Shown: positions 21,420 to 34,802 of the stretch, piece by piece
How the letters are laid out: each line of letters opens with the position of its first letter
How positions within the stretch are numbered: the stretch's first letter is position 1
Origin: Myotis daubentonii
Taxonomy: Eukaryota > Chordata > Mammalia > Chiroptera > Vespertilionidae
Assembly: GCF_963259705.1 (NCBI RefSeq)
Contig: NC_081841.1
Coordinates: 118,739,033-118,803,032, forward strand
Length of the DNA stretch: 64,000 nt
Reading direction: 5' to 3'
Made by a program: the position numbers and the translations under genes
The notes under the pieces: generated by a model
Database searches by the model: none
Told to the model about the DNA's origin: nothing
What the model saw: the letters and a program-made list of their open reading frames with translations, nothing else

Positions 21420-23714
21420 AGCTCTGAAATGACGAGAATTCTGATAATATTAACAACTCCCGCTATTTTAAGTGGCGTTTCCACAAAAATGTCATTTCAA
21501 ACAGGAAGAATTCCTGTTTATAGAGCTCAGAAGTTCTGTATAAAGCTTTCAAATGAGGAATGTACTGTTTATGTTTAACATTGAGACTTAATTGGCGTGC
21601 CGTTTTTTGACAGAAACAGTTTACATCCTGAAGGTTCTAGTATTCACTTCTAAGAAGTATGTCAAATTGTGGTAAAACTCTTAAAATACACAATTATATT
21701 GCCGTGAAATGAATATGAACGTGTAAGAAGCAGTAGAAACGCAAGTAAATAGAATCTAACTACATTTACTGCCGAGTTCAATTACCGAGATTACAGGTAG
21801 AAAGCTATGAAATGACGCGAATTCTGATAATATTAACGACACCGGACATTTTATGTGGCATTTTGACAAAAATGTCATTTCAAACAGGAACAATTCCTGT
21901 TTATAGAACTCAGAACTTTTGTTCAAGGCTTAAATGAGGAGAATACGGTTAATGTTTACAATTGAGGGTGAATTGGCATGGCGTTATTTGACTGAAACAG
22001 TTTATATCGTGAAGGTTCTAGTATACACTTCAAGGGAAAACGTCAAATTGTGGTAAAACTCTTAAAATACACAATTATATTCCCAGAAAATGAATATGAA
22101 CGTGTAAGAAGCAGTTGAAACACAAGTAAATAGAATCTAACTACATTTAGTGCTGAGTTCAATTACTGACATTAGAGGTAGAAAGCTCTGAAATGACGAG
22201 ATTCTGATAATATTAACAACTCCCGCTATTTTAAGTGGCGTTTCCACAAAAATGTCATTTCAAACAGGAAGAATTCCTGTTTATAGAGCTCAGAAGTTGT
22301 GTATAAAGCTTTTAAATGAGGAGTGTACTGTTTATGTTTAACATTGAGACTTATTTGGCCAGGCTTTTTTTGACTGAAACAGTTTATACTGTGAAGGTTC
22401 TAGTATATACTTCTTAGGAAACTGTAAAAATGTGGTAAAACTCTTAAAATACACAATTATCTTTCAAGGAAATGATTATGAACTTGTGAAAAACTGTTGA
22501 AACACGAGTAAATAGAATCTAAATAAGTTTAATGCCGAATTCAATTACCCAGATTTCAAGTATAAAGCTCTGAAGTTTTGAGAATTCTGATAATATTAAC
22601 AACCCCGGGTATTTTATGTGGCGTTTTCACAAAAATGTCATTTCCAACAGGAAGTATTCCTGTTTATAGAGCTCAGAAGTTCTGTATAAAGCTTTCAAAT
22701 GAGGAGTGTACTGTTTATGTTTAACATTGAGACTTATTTGTCGTGCCGTTTTTTGACAGAAACAGTTTACATCCTGAAGGTTCTAGTATACACTTCTAAG
22801 AAATATGTCAAATTGTGGTAAAACTCTTAGAATACACAATTATATTCCCAGAAAATGAATATGAACGTGTAAGAAGCAGTTGAAACACAAGTAAATAGAA
22901 TGTACCTACATTTAGTGCTGAGTTCAATTACTGACATTAGAGGTAGAAAGCTCTGAAATGACGAGAATTCTGATAATATTAACAACTCCCGCTATTTTAA
23001 GTGGCGTTTCCACAAAAATGTCATTTCAAACAGGAAGAATTCCTGTTTATAGAGCTCAGAAGTTGTGTATAAAGCTTTTAAATGAGGAGTCTACTATTTA
23101 TGTTTAACATTGAGACTTAATTGGCCTGGCGTTTTTTGACTGAAACAGTTTATATCCTGAAGGTTCTAGAATATACTCCTAAGAAAAATGTCAAATAGTG
23201 GTAAAACTCTTAAAATACCCAATTATATTCCAGGGAAATGAATATGAACTTGTAACAAACAGTTGAAACACGAGTAAATAGAGTCTAACTCCATTTAATG
23301 CCGAGTTCATTTACCTAGACTACAGGTAGAAAGCTCTGAAATGACGCGAATTCTGATAATATTAACAACTCCGGCTATTTTAAGTGGCGTTTTCACAAAA
23401 ATGTCATTTCCAACAGGAAGAATTCCTGTTTATAGAGCTCAGAAGTTCTGTATAAAGCTTTCAAATGAGGAGTGTACTGTTTATGTTTAACATTGAGACT
23501 TTTTTGGCGTGCCGTTTTTTGACAGAAACAGTTTACATCCTGAAGGTTCTAGTATACACTTCTAAGAGATATGTCAAATTGTGGTAAAACTCTTAGAATA
23601 CACAATTATATTCCCAGAAAATGAATATGAACGTGTAAGAAGCAGTTGAAACACAAGTAAATAGAATGTACCTACATTTAGTGCTGAGTTCAATTACTGA
23701 CATTAGAGGTAGAA
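21420..23714. repeat. HOR unit 12: six-mer A-B-C-D-E-F
   Basis: 2295-bp unit with starts at 21420, 21803, 22184, 22566, 22949 and 23332. Type A has the AAACGCAAG variant, and C and D carry the variants shared with unit 5 (13004 bp upstream). C has a private CAGGCTTTTTTTGAC. Confidence 0.93.
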
Positions 23715-26009
23715 AGCTTTGAAATGACGAGAATTCTGATAATATTAACAACTCCCGCTATTTTAAGTGGCGTTTCCACAAAAATGTCATTTCAAACAGG
23801 AAGAATTCCTGTTTATAGAGCTCAGAAGTTCTGTATAAAGCTTTCAAATGAGGAATGTACTGTTTATGTTTAACATTGAGACTTAATTGGCGTGCCGTTT
23901 TTTGACAGAAACAGTTTACATCCTGAAGGTTCTAGTATTCACTTCTAAGAAGTATGTCAAATTGTGGTAAAACTCTTAAAATACACAATTATATTGCCGT
24001 GAAATGAATATGAACGTGTAAGAAGCAGTAGAAACGCAAGTAAATAGAATCTAACTACATTTACTGCCGAGTTCAATTACCGAGATTACAGGTAGAAAGC
24101 TATGAAATGACGCGAATTCTGATAATATTAACGACACCGGACATTTTATGTGGCATTTTCACAAAAATGTCATTTCAAACAGGAAGAATTCCTGTTTATA
24201 GAACTCAGAACTTTTGTTCAAGGCTTAAATGAGGAGAATACGGTTAATGTTTACAATTGAGGGTGAATTGGCATGGCGTTATTTGACTGAAACAGTTTAT
24301 ATCGTGAAGGTTCTAGTATACACTTCAAGGGAAAACGTCAAATTGTGGTAAAACTCTTAAAATACACAATTATATTCCCAGAAAATGAATATGAACGTGT
24401 AAGAAGCAGTTGAAACACAAGTAAATAGAATCTAACTACATTTAGTGCTGAGTTCAATTACTGACATTAGAGGTAGAAAGCTCTGAAATGACGAGATTCT
24501 GATAATATTAACAACTCCCGCTATTTTAAGTGGCGTTTCCACAAAAATGTCATTTCAAACAGGAAGAATTCCTGTTTATAGAGCTCAGAAGTTGTGTATA
24601 AAGCTTTTAAATGAGGAGTGTACTGTTTATGTTTAACATTGAGACTTAATTGGCCAGGCGTTTTTTGACTGAAACAGTTTATACTGTGAAGTTTCTAGTA
24701 TATACTTCTTAGGAAACTGTAAAAATGTGGTAAAACTCTTAAAATACACAATTATCTTTCAAGGAAATGATTATGAACTTGTGAAAAACTGTGGAAACAT
24801 GAGTAAATAGAATCTAAATAAGTTTAATGCCGAATTCAATTACCCAGATTACAAGTATAAAGCTCTGAAGTTTTGAGAATTCTGATAATATTAACAACCC
24901 CGGGTATTTTATGTGGCGTTTTCACAAAAATGTCATTTCAAACAGGAAGAATTCCTGTTTATAGAGCTCAGAAGTTCTGTATAAAGCTTTCAAATGAGGA
25001 GTGTACTGTTTATGTTTAACATTGAGACTTATTTGGCGTGCCGTTTTTTGACAGAAACAGTTTACATCCTGAAGGTTCTAGTATACACTTCTAAGAAATA
25101 TGTCAAATTGTGGTAAAACTCTTAGAATACACAATTATATTCCCAGAAAATGAATATGAACATGTAAGAAGCAGTTGAAACACAAGTAAATAGAATGTAC
25201 CTACATTTAGTGCTGAGTTCAATTACTGACATTAGAGGTAGAAAGCTCTGAAATGACGAGAATTCTGATAATATTAACAACTCCCGCTATTTTAAGTGGC
25301 GTTTCCACAAAAATGTCATTTCAAACAGGAAGAATTCCTGTTTATAGAGCTCAGAAGTTGTGTATAAAGCTTTTAAATGAGGAGTCTACTATTTATGTTT
25401 AACATTGAGACTTAATTGGCCTGGCGTTTTTTGACTGAAACAGTTTATATCCTGAAGGTTCTAGAATATACTCCTAAGAAAAATGTCAAATAGTGGTAAA
25501 ACTCTTAAAATACCCAATTATATTCCAGGGAAATGAATATGAACTTGTAACAAACAGTTGAAACACGAGTAAATAGAGTCTAACTCCATTTAATGCCGAG
25601 TTCATTTACCTAGACTACAGGTAGAAAACTCTGAAATGACGCGAATTCTGATAATATTAACAACTCCGGCTATTTTAAGTGGCGTTTTCACAAAAATGTC
25701 ATTTCCAACAGGAAGAATTCCTGTTTATAGAGCTCAGAAGTTCTGTATAAAGCTTTCAAATGAGGAATGTACTGTTTATGTTTAACATTGAGACTTTTTT
25801 GGCGTGCCGTTTTTTGACAGAAACAGTTTACATCCTGAAGGTTCTAGTATACACTTCTAAGAGATATGTCAAATTGTGGTAAAACTCTTAGAATACACAA
25901 TTATATTCCCAGAAAATGAATATGAACGTGTAAGAAGCAGTTGAAACACAAGTAAATAGAATGTACCTACATTTAGTGCTGAGTTCAATTACTGACATTA
26001 GAGGTAGAA
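23715..26009. repeat. HOR unit 13: six-mer A-B-C-D-E-F
   Basis: 2295-bp unit with starts at 23715, 24098, 24479, 24861, 25244 and 25627. C has GTGAAGTTTCTAG, shared with unit 14. The F monomer starts AACTCTG instead of AGCTCTG. Private CpG-site changes occur at 24800 and 25162. Confidence 0.93.
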
Positions 26010-28304
26010 AGCTCTGAAATGACGAGAATTCTGATAATATTAACAACTCCCGCTATTTTAAGTGGCGTTTCCACAAAAATGTCATTTCAAACAGGAAGAA
26101 TTCCTGTTTATAGAGCTCAGAAGTTCTGTATAAAGCTTTCAAATGAGGAATGTACTGTTTATGTTTAACATTGAGACTTAATTGGCGTGCCGTTTTTTGA
26201 CAGAAACAGTTTACATCCTGAAGGTTCTAGTATTCACTTCTAAGAAGTATGTCAAATTGTGGTAAAACTCTTAAAATACACAATTATATTGCCGTGAAAT
26301 GAATATGAACGTGTAAGAAGCAGTAGAAACGCAAGTAAATAGAATCTAACTACATTTACTGCCGAGTTCAATTACCGAGATTACAGGTAGAAAGCTATGA
26401 AATGACGCGAATTCTGATAATATTAACGACACCGGACATTTTATGTGGCATTTTCACAAAAATGTCATTTCAAACAGGAACAATTCCTGTTTATAGAACT
26501 CAGAACTTTTGTTCAAGGCTTAAATGAGGAGAATACGGTTAATGTTTACAATTGAGGGTGAATTGGCATGGCGTTATTTGACTGAAACAGTTTATATCGT
26601 GAAGGTTCTAGTATACACTTCAAGGGAAAACGTCAAATTGTGGTAAAACTCTTAAAATACACAATTATATTCCCAGAAAATGAATATGAACGTGTAAGAA
26701 GCAGTTGAAACACAAGTAAATAGAATCTAACTACATTTAGTGCTGAGTTCAATTACTGACATTAGAGGTAGAAAGCTCTGAAATGACGAGATTCTGATAA
26801 TATTAACAACTCCCGCTATTTTAAGTGGCGTTTCCACAAAAATGTCATTTCAAACAGGAAGAATTCCTGTTTATAGAGCTCAGAAGTTGTGTATAAAGCT
26901 TTTAAATGAGGAGTGTACTGTTTATGTTTAACATTGAGACTTAATTGGCCAGGCGTTTTTTGACTGAAACAGTTTATACTGTGAAGTTTCTAGTATATAC
27001 TTCTTAGGAAACTGTAAAAATGTGGTAAAACTCTTAAAATACACAATTATCTTTCAAGGAAATGATTATGAACTTGTGAAAAACTGTGGAAACACGAGTA
27101 AATAGAATCTAAATAAGTTTAATGCCGAATTCAATTACCCAGATTACAAGTATAAAGCTCTGAAGTTTTGAGAATTCTGATAATATTAACAACTCCGGCT
27201 ATTTTAAGAGGCGTTTTCACAAAAATGTCATTTCCAACAGGAAGAATTCCTGTTTATAGAGCTCAGAAGTTCTGTATAAAGCTTTCAAATGAGGAGTGTA
27301 CTGTTTATGTTTAACATTGAGACTTATTTGGCGTGCCGTTTTTTGACAGAAACAGTTTACATCCTGAAGGTTCTAGTATACACTTCTAAGAAATATGTCA
27401 AATTGTGGTAAAACTCTTAGAATACACAATTATATTCCCAGAAAATGAATATGAACGTGTAAGGAGCAGTTGAAACACAAGTAAATAGAATGTACCTACA
27501 TTTAGTGCTGAGTTCAATTACTGACATTAGAGGTAGAAAGCTCTGAAATGACGAGAATTCTGATAATATTAACAACTCCCGCTATTTTAAGTGGCGTTTC
27601 CACAAAAATGTCATTTCAAACAGGAAGAATTCCTGTTTATAGAGCTCAGAAGTTGTGTATAAAGCTTTTAAATGAGGAGTCTACTATTTATGTTTAACAT
27701 TGAGACTTAATTGGCCTGGCGTTTTTTGACTGAAACAGTTTATATCCTGAAGGTTCTAGAATATACTCCAAAGAAAAATGTCAAATAGTGGTAAAACTCT
27801 TAAAATACCCAATTATATTCCAGGGAAATGAATATGAACTTGTAACAAACAGTTGAAACACGAGTAAATAGAGTCTAACTCCATTTAATGCCGAGTTCAT
27901 TTACCTAGACTACAGGTAGAAAGCTCTGAAATGACGCGAATTCTGATAATATTAACAACTCCGGCTATTTTAAGTGGCGTTTTCACAAAAATGTCATTTC
28001 CAACAGGAAGAATTCCTGTTTATAGAGCTCAGAAGTTCTGTATAAAGCTTTCAAATGAGGAGTGTACTGTTTATGTTTAACATTGAGACTTTTTTGGCGT
28101 GCCGTTTTTTGACAGAAACAGTTTACATCCTGAAGGTTCTAGTATACACTTCTAAGAGATATGTCAAATTGTGGTAAAACTCTTAGAATACACAATTATA
28201 TTCCCAGAAAATGAATATGAACGTGTAAGAAGCAGTTGAAACACAAGTAAATAGAATGTACCTACATTTAGTGCTGAGTTCAATTACTGACATTAGAGGT
28301 AGAA
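26010..28304. repeat. HOR unit 14: six-mer A-B-C-D-E-F with converted D head
   Basis: 2295-bp unit with starts at 26010, 26393, 26774, 27156, 27539 and 27922. The D monomer starts with D's GAAGTTTTGAG but then carries F's CTCCGGCTATTTTAAG and CATTTCCAACAGG before returning to D. That looks like a short gene-conversion patch. Confidence 0.92.
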
Positions 28305-30214
28305 AGCTCTGAAATGACGAGAATTCTGATAATATTAACAACTCCCGCTATTTTAAGTGGCGTTTCCACAAAAATGTCATTTCAAACAGGAAGAATTCCT
28401 GTTTATAGAGCTCAGAAGTTCTGTATAAAGCTTTCAAATGAGGAATGTACTGTTTATGTTTAACATTGAGACTTAATTGGCGTGCCGTTTTTTGACAGAA
28501 ACAGTTTACATCCTGAAGGTTCTAGTATTCACTTCTAAGAAGTATGTCAAATTGTGGTAAAACTCTTAAAATACACAATTATATTGCCGTGAAATGAATA
28601 TGAACGTGTAAGAAGCAGTAGAAACGCAAGTAAATAGAATCTAACTACATTTACTGCCGAGTTCAATTACCGAGATTACAGGTAGAAAGCTATGAAATGA
28701 CGCGAATTCTGATAATATTAACGACACCGGACATTTTATGTGGCATTTTCACAAAAATGTCATTTCAAACAGGAACAATTCCTGTTTATAGAACTCAGAA
28801 CTTTTGTTCAAGGCTTAAATGAGGAGAATACGGTTAATGTTTACAATTGAGGGTGAATTGGCATGGCGTTATTTGACTGAAACAGTTTATATCGTGAAGG
28901 TTCTAGTATACACTTCAAGGGAAAACGTCAAATTGTGGTAAAACTCTTAAAATACACAATTATATTCCCAGAAAATGAATATGAACGTGTAAGAAGCAGT
29001 TGAAACACAAGTAAATAGAATCTAACTACATTTAGTGCTGAGTTCAATTACTGACATTAGAGGTAGAAAGCTCTGAAATGACGAGATTCTGATAATATTA
29101 ACAACTCCCGCTATTTTAAGTGGCGTTTCCACAAAAATGTCATTTCAAACTGGAAGAATTCCTGTTTATAGAGCTCAGAAGTTGTGTATAAAGCTTTTAA
29201 ATGAGGAGTGTACTGTTTATGTTTAACATTGAGACTTAATTGGCCAGGCGTTTTTTGACTGAAACAGTTTATACTGTGAAGGTTCTAGTATATACTTCTT
29301 AGGAAACTGTAAAAATGTGGTAAAACTCTTAAAATACACAATTATCTTTCAAGGAAATGATTATGAACTTGTGAAAAACTGTTGAAACACGAGTAAATAG
29401 AATCTAAATAAGTTTAATGCCGAATTCAATTACCCAGATTACAAGTATAAAGCTCTGAAGTTTTGAGAATTCTGATAATATTAACAACCCCGGGTATTTT
29501 ATGTGGCGTTTTCACAAAAATGTCATTTCCAACAGGAAGAATTCCTGTTTATAGAGCTCAGAAGTTCTGTATAAAGCTTTTAAATGAGGGGTCTACTATT
29601 TATGTTTAACATTGAGACTTAATTGGCCTGGCGTTTTTTGACTGAAACAGTTTATATCCTGAAGGTTCTAGAATATACTCCTAAGAAAAATGTCAAATAG
29701 TGGTAAAACTCTTAAAATACCCAATTATATTCCAGGGAAATGAATATGAACTTGTAACACAGTTGAAACACGAGTAAATAGAGTCTAACTCCATTTAATG
29801 CCGAGTTCATTTACCTAGACTACAGGTAGAAAGCTCTGAAATGACGCGAATTCTGATAATATTAACAACTCCGGCTATTTTAAGTGGCGTTTTCACAAAA
29901 ATGTCATTTCCAACAGGAAGAATTCCTGTTTATAGAGCTCAGAAGTTCTGTATAAAGCTTTCAAATGAGGAGTGTACTGTTTATGTTTAACATTGAGACT
30001 TTTTTGGCGTGCCGTTTTTTGACAGAAACAGTTTACATCCTGAAGGTTCTAGTATACACTTCTAAGAGATATGTCAAATTGTGGTAAAACTCTTAGAATA
30101 CACAATTATATTCCCAGAAAATGAATATGAACGTGTAAGAAGCAGTTGAAACACAAGTAAATAGAATGTACCTACATTTAGTGCTGAGTTCAATTACTGA
30201 CATTAGAGGTAGAA
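28305..30214. repeat. HOR unit 15: five-mer A-B-C-D/E-F
   Basis: 1910-bp unit with starts at 28305, 28688, 29069, 29451 and 29832. The D/E hybrid is 381 bp because of a 2-bp deletion (GTAACACAGTTG for GTAACAAACAGTTG) that it shares with units 16 and 29. Confidence 0.92.
29451..29831. repeat. Hybrid monomer D/E (representative of the recurrent fusion)
   Basis: D-type through GTTCTG, then E-type from AAGCTTTTAA. The switch falls in a window of about 13 bp (monomer positions 118-130), and E-type bases follow: CTACTATTTATG, CCTGGCG, GAATATACTCC. A hallmark GAGGGGTCTAC is absent from ordinary D and E. The same fusion occurs at 11477, 12623, 14152, 31361, 34037, 38244, 40156, 46658, 55072, 58130, 60806 and 63484 (9948 has a different head), so it spread with the HOR after arising, probably once. 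Confidence 0.9.
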
Positions 30215-32124
30215 AGCTCTGAAATGACGAGAATTCTGATAATATTAACAACTCCCGCTATTTTAAGTGGCGTTTCCACAAAAATGTCATTTCAAACAGG
30301 AAGAATTCCTGTTTATAGAGCTCAGAAGTTCTGTATAAAGCTTTCAAATGAGGAATGTACTGTTTATGTTTAACATTGAGACTTAATTGGCGTGCCGTTT
30401 TTTGACAGAAACAGTTTACATCCTGAAGGTTCTAGTATTCACTTCTAAGAAGTATGTCAAATTGTGGTAAAACTCTTAAAATACACAATTATATTGCCGT
30501 GAAATGAATATGAACGTGTAAGAAGCAGTAGAAACACAAGTAAATAGAATCTAACTACATTTACTGCCGAGTTCAATTACCGAGATTACAGGTAGAAAGC
30601 TATGAAATGACGCGAATTCTGATAATATTAACGACACCGGACATTTTATGTGGCATTTTCACAAAAATGTCATTTCAAACAGGAAGAATTCCTGTTTATA
30701 GAACTCAGAACTTTTGTTCAAGGCTTAAATGAGGAGAATACGGTTAATGTTTACAATTGAGGGTGAATTGGCATGGCGTTATTTGACTGAAACAGTTTAT
30801 ATCGTGAAGGTTCTAGTATACACTTCAAGGGAAAACGTCAAATTGTGGTAAAACTCTTAAAATACACAATTATATTCCCAGAAAATGAATATGAACGTGT
30901 AAGAAGCAGTTGAAACACAAGTAAATAGAATCTAACTACATTTAGTGCTGAGTTCAATTACTGACATTAGAGGTAGAAAGCTCTGAAATGACGAGATTCT
31001 GATAATATTAACAACTCCCGCTATTTTAAGTGGCGTTTCCACAAAAATGTCATTTCAAACAGGAAGAATTCCTGTTTATAGAGCTCAGAAGTTGTGTATA
31101 AAGCTTTTAAATGAGGAGTGTACTGTTTATGTTTAACATTGAGACTTAATTGGCCAGGCGTTTTTTGACTGAAACAGTTTATACTGTGAAGGTTCTAGTA
31201 TATACTTCTTAGGAAACTGTAAAAATGTGGTGAAACTCTTAAAATACACAATTATCTTTCAAGGAAATGATTATGAACTTGTGAAAAACTGTTGAAACAC
31301 GAGTAAATAGAATCTAAATAAGTTTAATGCCGAATTCAATTACCCAGATTACAAGTATAAAGCTCTGAAGTTTTGAGAATTCTGATAATATTAACAACCC
31401 CGGGTATTTTATGTGGCGTTTTCACAAAAATGTCATTTCCAACAGGAAGAATTCCTGTTTATAGAGCTCAGAAGTTCTGTATAAAGCTTTTAAATGAGGG
31501 GTCTACTATTTATGTTTAACATTGAGACTTAATTGGCCTGGCGTTTTTTGACTGAAACAGTTTATATCCTGAAGGTTCTAGAATATACTCCTAAGAAAAA
31601 TGTCAAATAGTGGTAAAACTCTTAAAATACCCAATTATATTCCAGGGAAATGAATATGAACTTGTAACACAGTTGAAACACGAGTAAATAGAGTCTAACT
31701 CCATTTAATGCCGAGTTCATTTACCTAGACTACAGGTAGAAAGCTCTGAAATGACGCGAATTCTGATAATATTAACAACTCCGGCTATTTTAAGTGGCGT
31801 TTTCACAAAAATGTCATTTCCAACAGGAAGAATTCCTGTTTATAGAGCTCAGAAGTTCTGTATAAAGCTTTCAAATGAGGAGTGTACTGTTTATGTTTAA
31901 CATTGAGACTTTTTTGGCGTGCCGTTTTTTGACAGAAACAGTTTACATCCTGAAGATTCTAGTATACACTTCTAAGAGATATGTCAAATTGTGGTAAAAC
32001 TCTTAGAATACACAATTATATTCCCAGAAAATGAATATGAACGTGTAAGAAGCAGTTGAAACACAAGTAAATAGAATGTACCTACATTTAGTGCTGAGTT
32101 CAATTACTGACATTAGAGGTAGAA
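30215..32124. repeat. HOR unit 16: five-mer A-B-C-D/E-F
   Basis: 1910-bp unit with starts at 30215, 30598, 30979, 31361 and 31742. It has the same 2-bp deletion in D/E as unit 15. From here rightwards type A has AAACACAAG. C has GTGGTGAAAC, which is also found in seven-mers 17, 30 and 31. Confidence 0.92.
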
Positions 32125-34802
32125 AGCTCTGAAATGACGAGAATTCTGATAATATTAACAACTCCCGCTATTTTAAGTGGCGTTTCCACAAAAATGTCAT
32201 TTCAAACAGGAAGAATTCCTGTTTATAGAGCTCAGAAGTTCTGTATAAAGCTTTCAAATGAGGAATGTACTGTTTATGTTTAACATTGAGACTTAATTGG
32301 CGTGCCGTTTTTTGACAGAAACAGTTTACATCCTGAAGGTTCTAGTATTCACTTCTAAGAAGTATGTCAAATTGTGGTAAAACTCTTAAAATACACAATT
32401 ATATTGCCGTGAAATGAATATGAACGTGTAAGAAGCAGTAGAAACACAAGTAAATAGAATCTAACTACATTTACTGCCGAGTTCAATTACCGAGATTACA
32501 GGTAGAAAGCTATGAAATGACGCGAATTCTGATAATATTAACGACACCGGACATTTTATGTGGCATTTTCACAAAAATGTCATTTCAAACAGGAAGAATT
32601 CCTGTTTATAGAACTCAGAACTTTTGTTCAAGGCTTAAATGAGGAGAATACGGTTAATGTTTACAATTGAGGGTGAATTGGCATGGCGTTATTTGACTGA
32701 AACAGTTTATATCGTGAAGGTTCTAGTATACACTTCAAGGGAAAACGTCAAATTGTGGTAAAACTCTTAAAATACACAATTATATTCCCAGAAAATGAAT
32801 ATGAACGTGTAAGAAGCAGTTGAAACACAAGTAAATAGAATCTAACTACATTTAGTGCTGAGTTCAATTACTGACATTAGAGGTAGAAAGCTCTGAAATG
32901 ACGAGATTCTGATAATATTAACAACTCCCGCTATTTTAAGTGGCGTTTCCACAAAAATGTCATTTCAAACTGGAAGAATTCCTGTTTATAGAGCTCAGAA
33001 GTTGTGTATAAAGCTTTTAAATGAGGAGTGTACTGTTTATGTTTAACATTGAGACTTAATTGGCCAGGCGTTTTTTGACTGAAACAGTTTATACTGTGAA
33101 GGTTCTAGTATATACTTCTTAGGAAACTGTAAAAATGTGGTGAAACTCTTAAAATACACAATTATCTTTCAAGGAAATGATTATGAACTTGTGAAAAACT
33201 GTGGAAACACGAGTAAATAGAATCTAAATAAGTTTAATGCCGAATTCAATTACCCAGATTACAAGTATAAAGCTCTGAAGTTTTGAGAATTCTGATAATA
33301 TTAACAACCCCGGGTATTTTATGTGGCGTTTTCACAAAAATGTCATTTCAAACAGGAAGAATTCCTGTTTATAGAGCTCAGAAGTTCTGTATAAAGCTTT
33401 CAAATGAGGAGTGTACTGTTTATGTTTAACATTGAGACTTATTTGGCGTGCCGTTTTTTGACAGAAACAGTTTACATCCTGAAGGTTCTAGTATACACTT
33501 CTAAGAAATATGTCAAATTGTGGTAAAACTCTTAGAATACACAATTATATTCCCAGAAAATGAATATGAACGTGTAAGAAGCAGTTGAAACACAAGTAAA
33601 TAGAATGTACCTACATTTAGTGCTGAGTTCAATTACTGACATTAGAGGTAGAAAGCTCTGAAATGACGAGAATTCTGATAATATTAACAACTCCCGCTAT
33701 TTTAAGTGGCGTTTCCACAAAAATGTCATTTCAAACAGGAAGAATTCCTGTTTATAGAGCTCAGAAGTTGTGTATAAAGCTTTTAAATGAGGAGTGTACT
33801 GTTTATGTTTAACATTGAGACTTAATTGGCCAGGCGTTTTTTGACTGAAACAGTTTATACTGTGAAGGTTCTAGTATATACTTCTTAGGAAACTGTAAAA
33901 ATGTGGTAAAACTCTTAAAATACACAATTATCTTTCAAGGAAATGATTATGAACTTGTGAAAAACTGTTGAAACACGAATAAATAGAATCTAAATAAGTT
34001 TAATGCCGAATTCAATTACCCAGATTACAAGTATAAAGCTCTGAAGTTTTGAGAATTCTGATAATATTAACAACCCCGGGTATTTTATGTGGCGTTTTCA
34101 CAAAAATGTCATTTCCAACAGGAAGAATTCCTGTTTATAGAGCTCAGAAGTTCTGTATAAAGCTTTTAAATGAGGGGTCTACTATTTATGTTTAACATTG
34201 AGACTTAATTGGCCTGGCGTTTTTTGACTGAAACAGTTTATATCCTGAAGGTTCTAGAATATACTCCTAAGAAAAATGTCAAATAGTGGTAAAACTCTTA
34301 AAATACCCAATTATATTCCAGGGAAATGAATATGAACTTGTAACAAACAGATGAAACACGAGTAAATAGAGTCTAACTCCATTTAATGCCGAGTTCATTT
34401 ACCTAGACTACAGGTAGAAAGCTCTGAAATGACGCGAATTCTGATAATATTAACAACTCCGGCTATTTTAAGTGGCGTTTTCACAAAAATGTCATTTCCA
34501 ACAGGAAGAATTCCTGTTTATAGAGCTCAGAAGTTCTGTATAAAGCTTTCAAATGAGGAGTGTACTGTTTATGTTTAACATTGAGACTTTTTTGGCGTGC
34601 CGTTTTTTGACAGAAACAGTTTACATCCTGAAGGTTCTAGTATACACTTCTAAGAGATATGTCAAATTGTGGTAAAACTCTTAGAATACACAATTATATT
34701 CCCAGAAAATGAATATGAACGTGTAAGAAGCAGTTGAAACACAAGTAAATAGAATGTACCTACATTTAGTGCTGAGTTCAATTACTGACATTAGAGGTAG
34801 AA
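32125..34802. repeat. HOR unit 17: seven-mer A-B-C-D-E/C-D/E-F
   Basis: 2678-bp unit with starts at 32125, 32508, 32889, 33271, 33654, 34037 and 34420. A six-mer front (A-B-C-D-E head) is joined to a five-mer back (C-D/E-F) through the E/C hybrid. E/C carries the private CACGAATAAATAG and the following D/E the private AACAGATGAAAC, both also in units 30 and 31. Confidence 0.92.
33654..34036. repeat. Hybrid monomer E/C
   Basis: The head keeps the extra A of type E (GACGAGAATTCTG), and C-specific bases begin at 33796 (GAGTGTACTG), followed by GGCCAGGCG, TTATACTGTG and the C 3' end. Since E and C are alike in between, the junction can only be placed between about 33672 and 33795. The same hybrid is at 60423 and 63101. 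Length is 383 bp because C's 1-bp deletion is lost. Confidence 0.9.
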
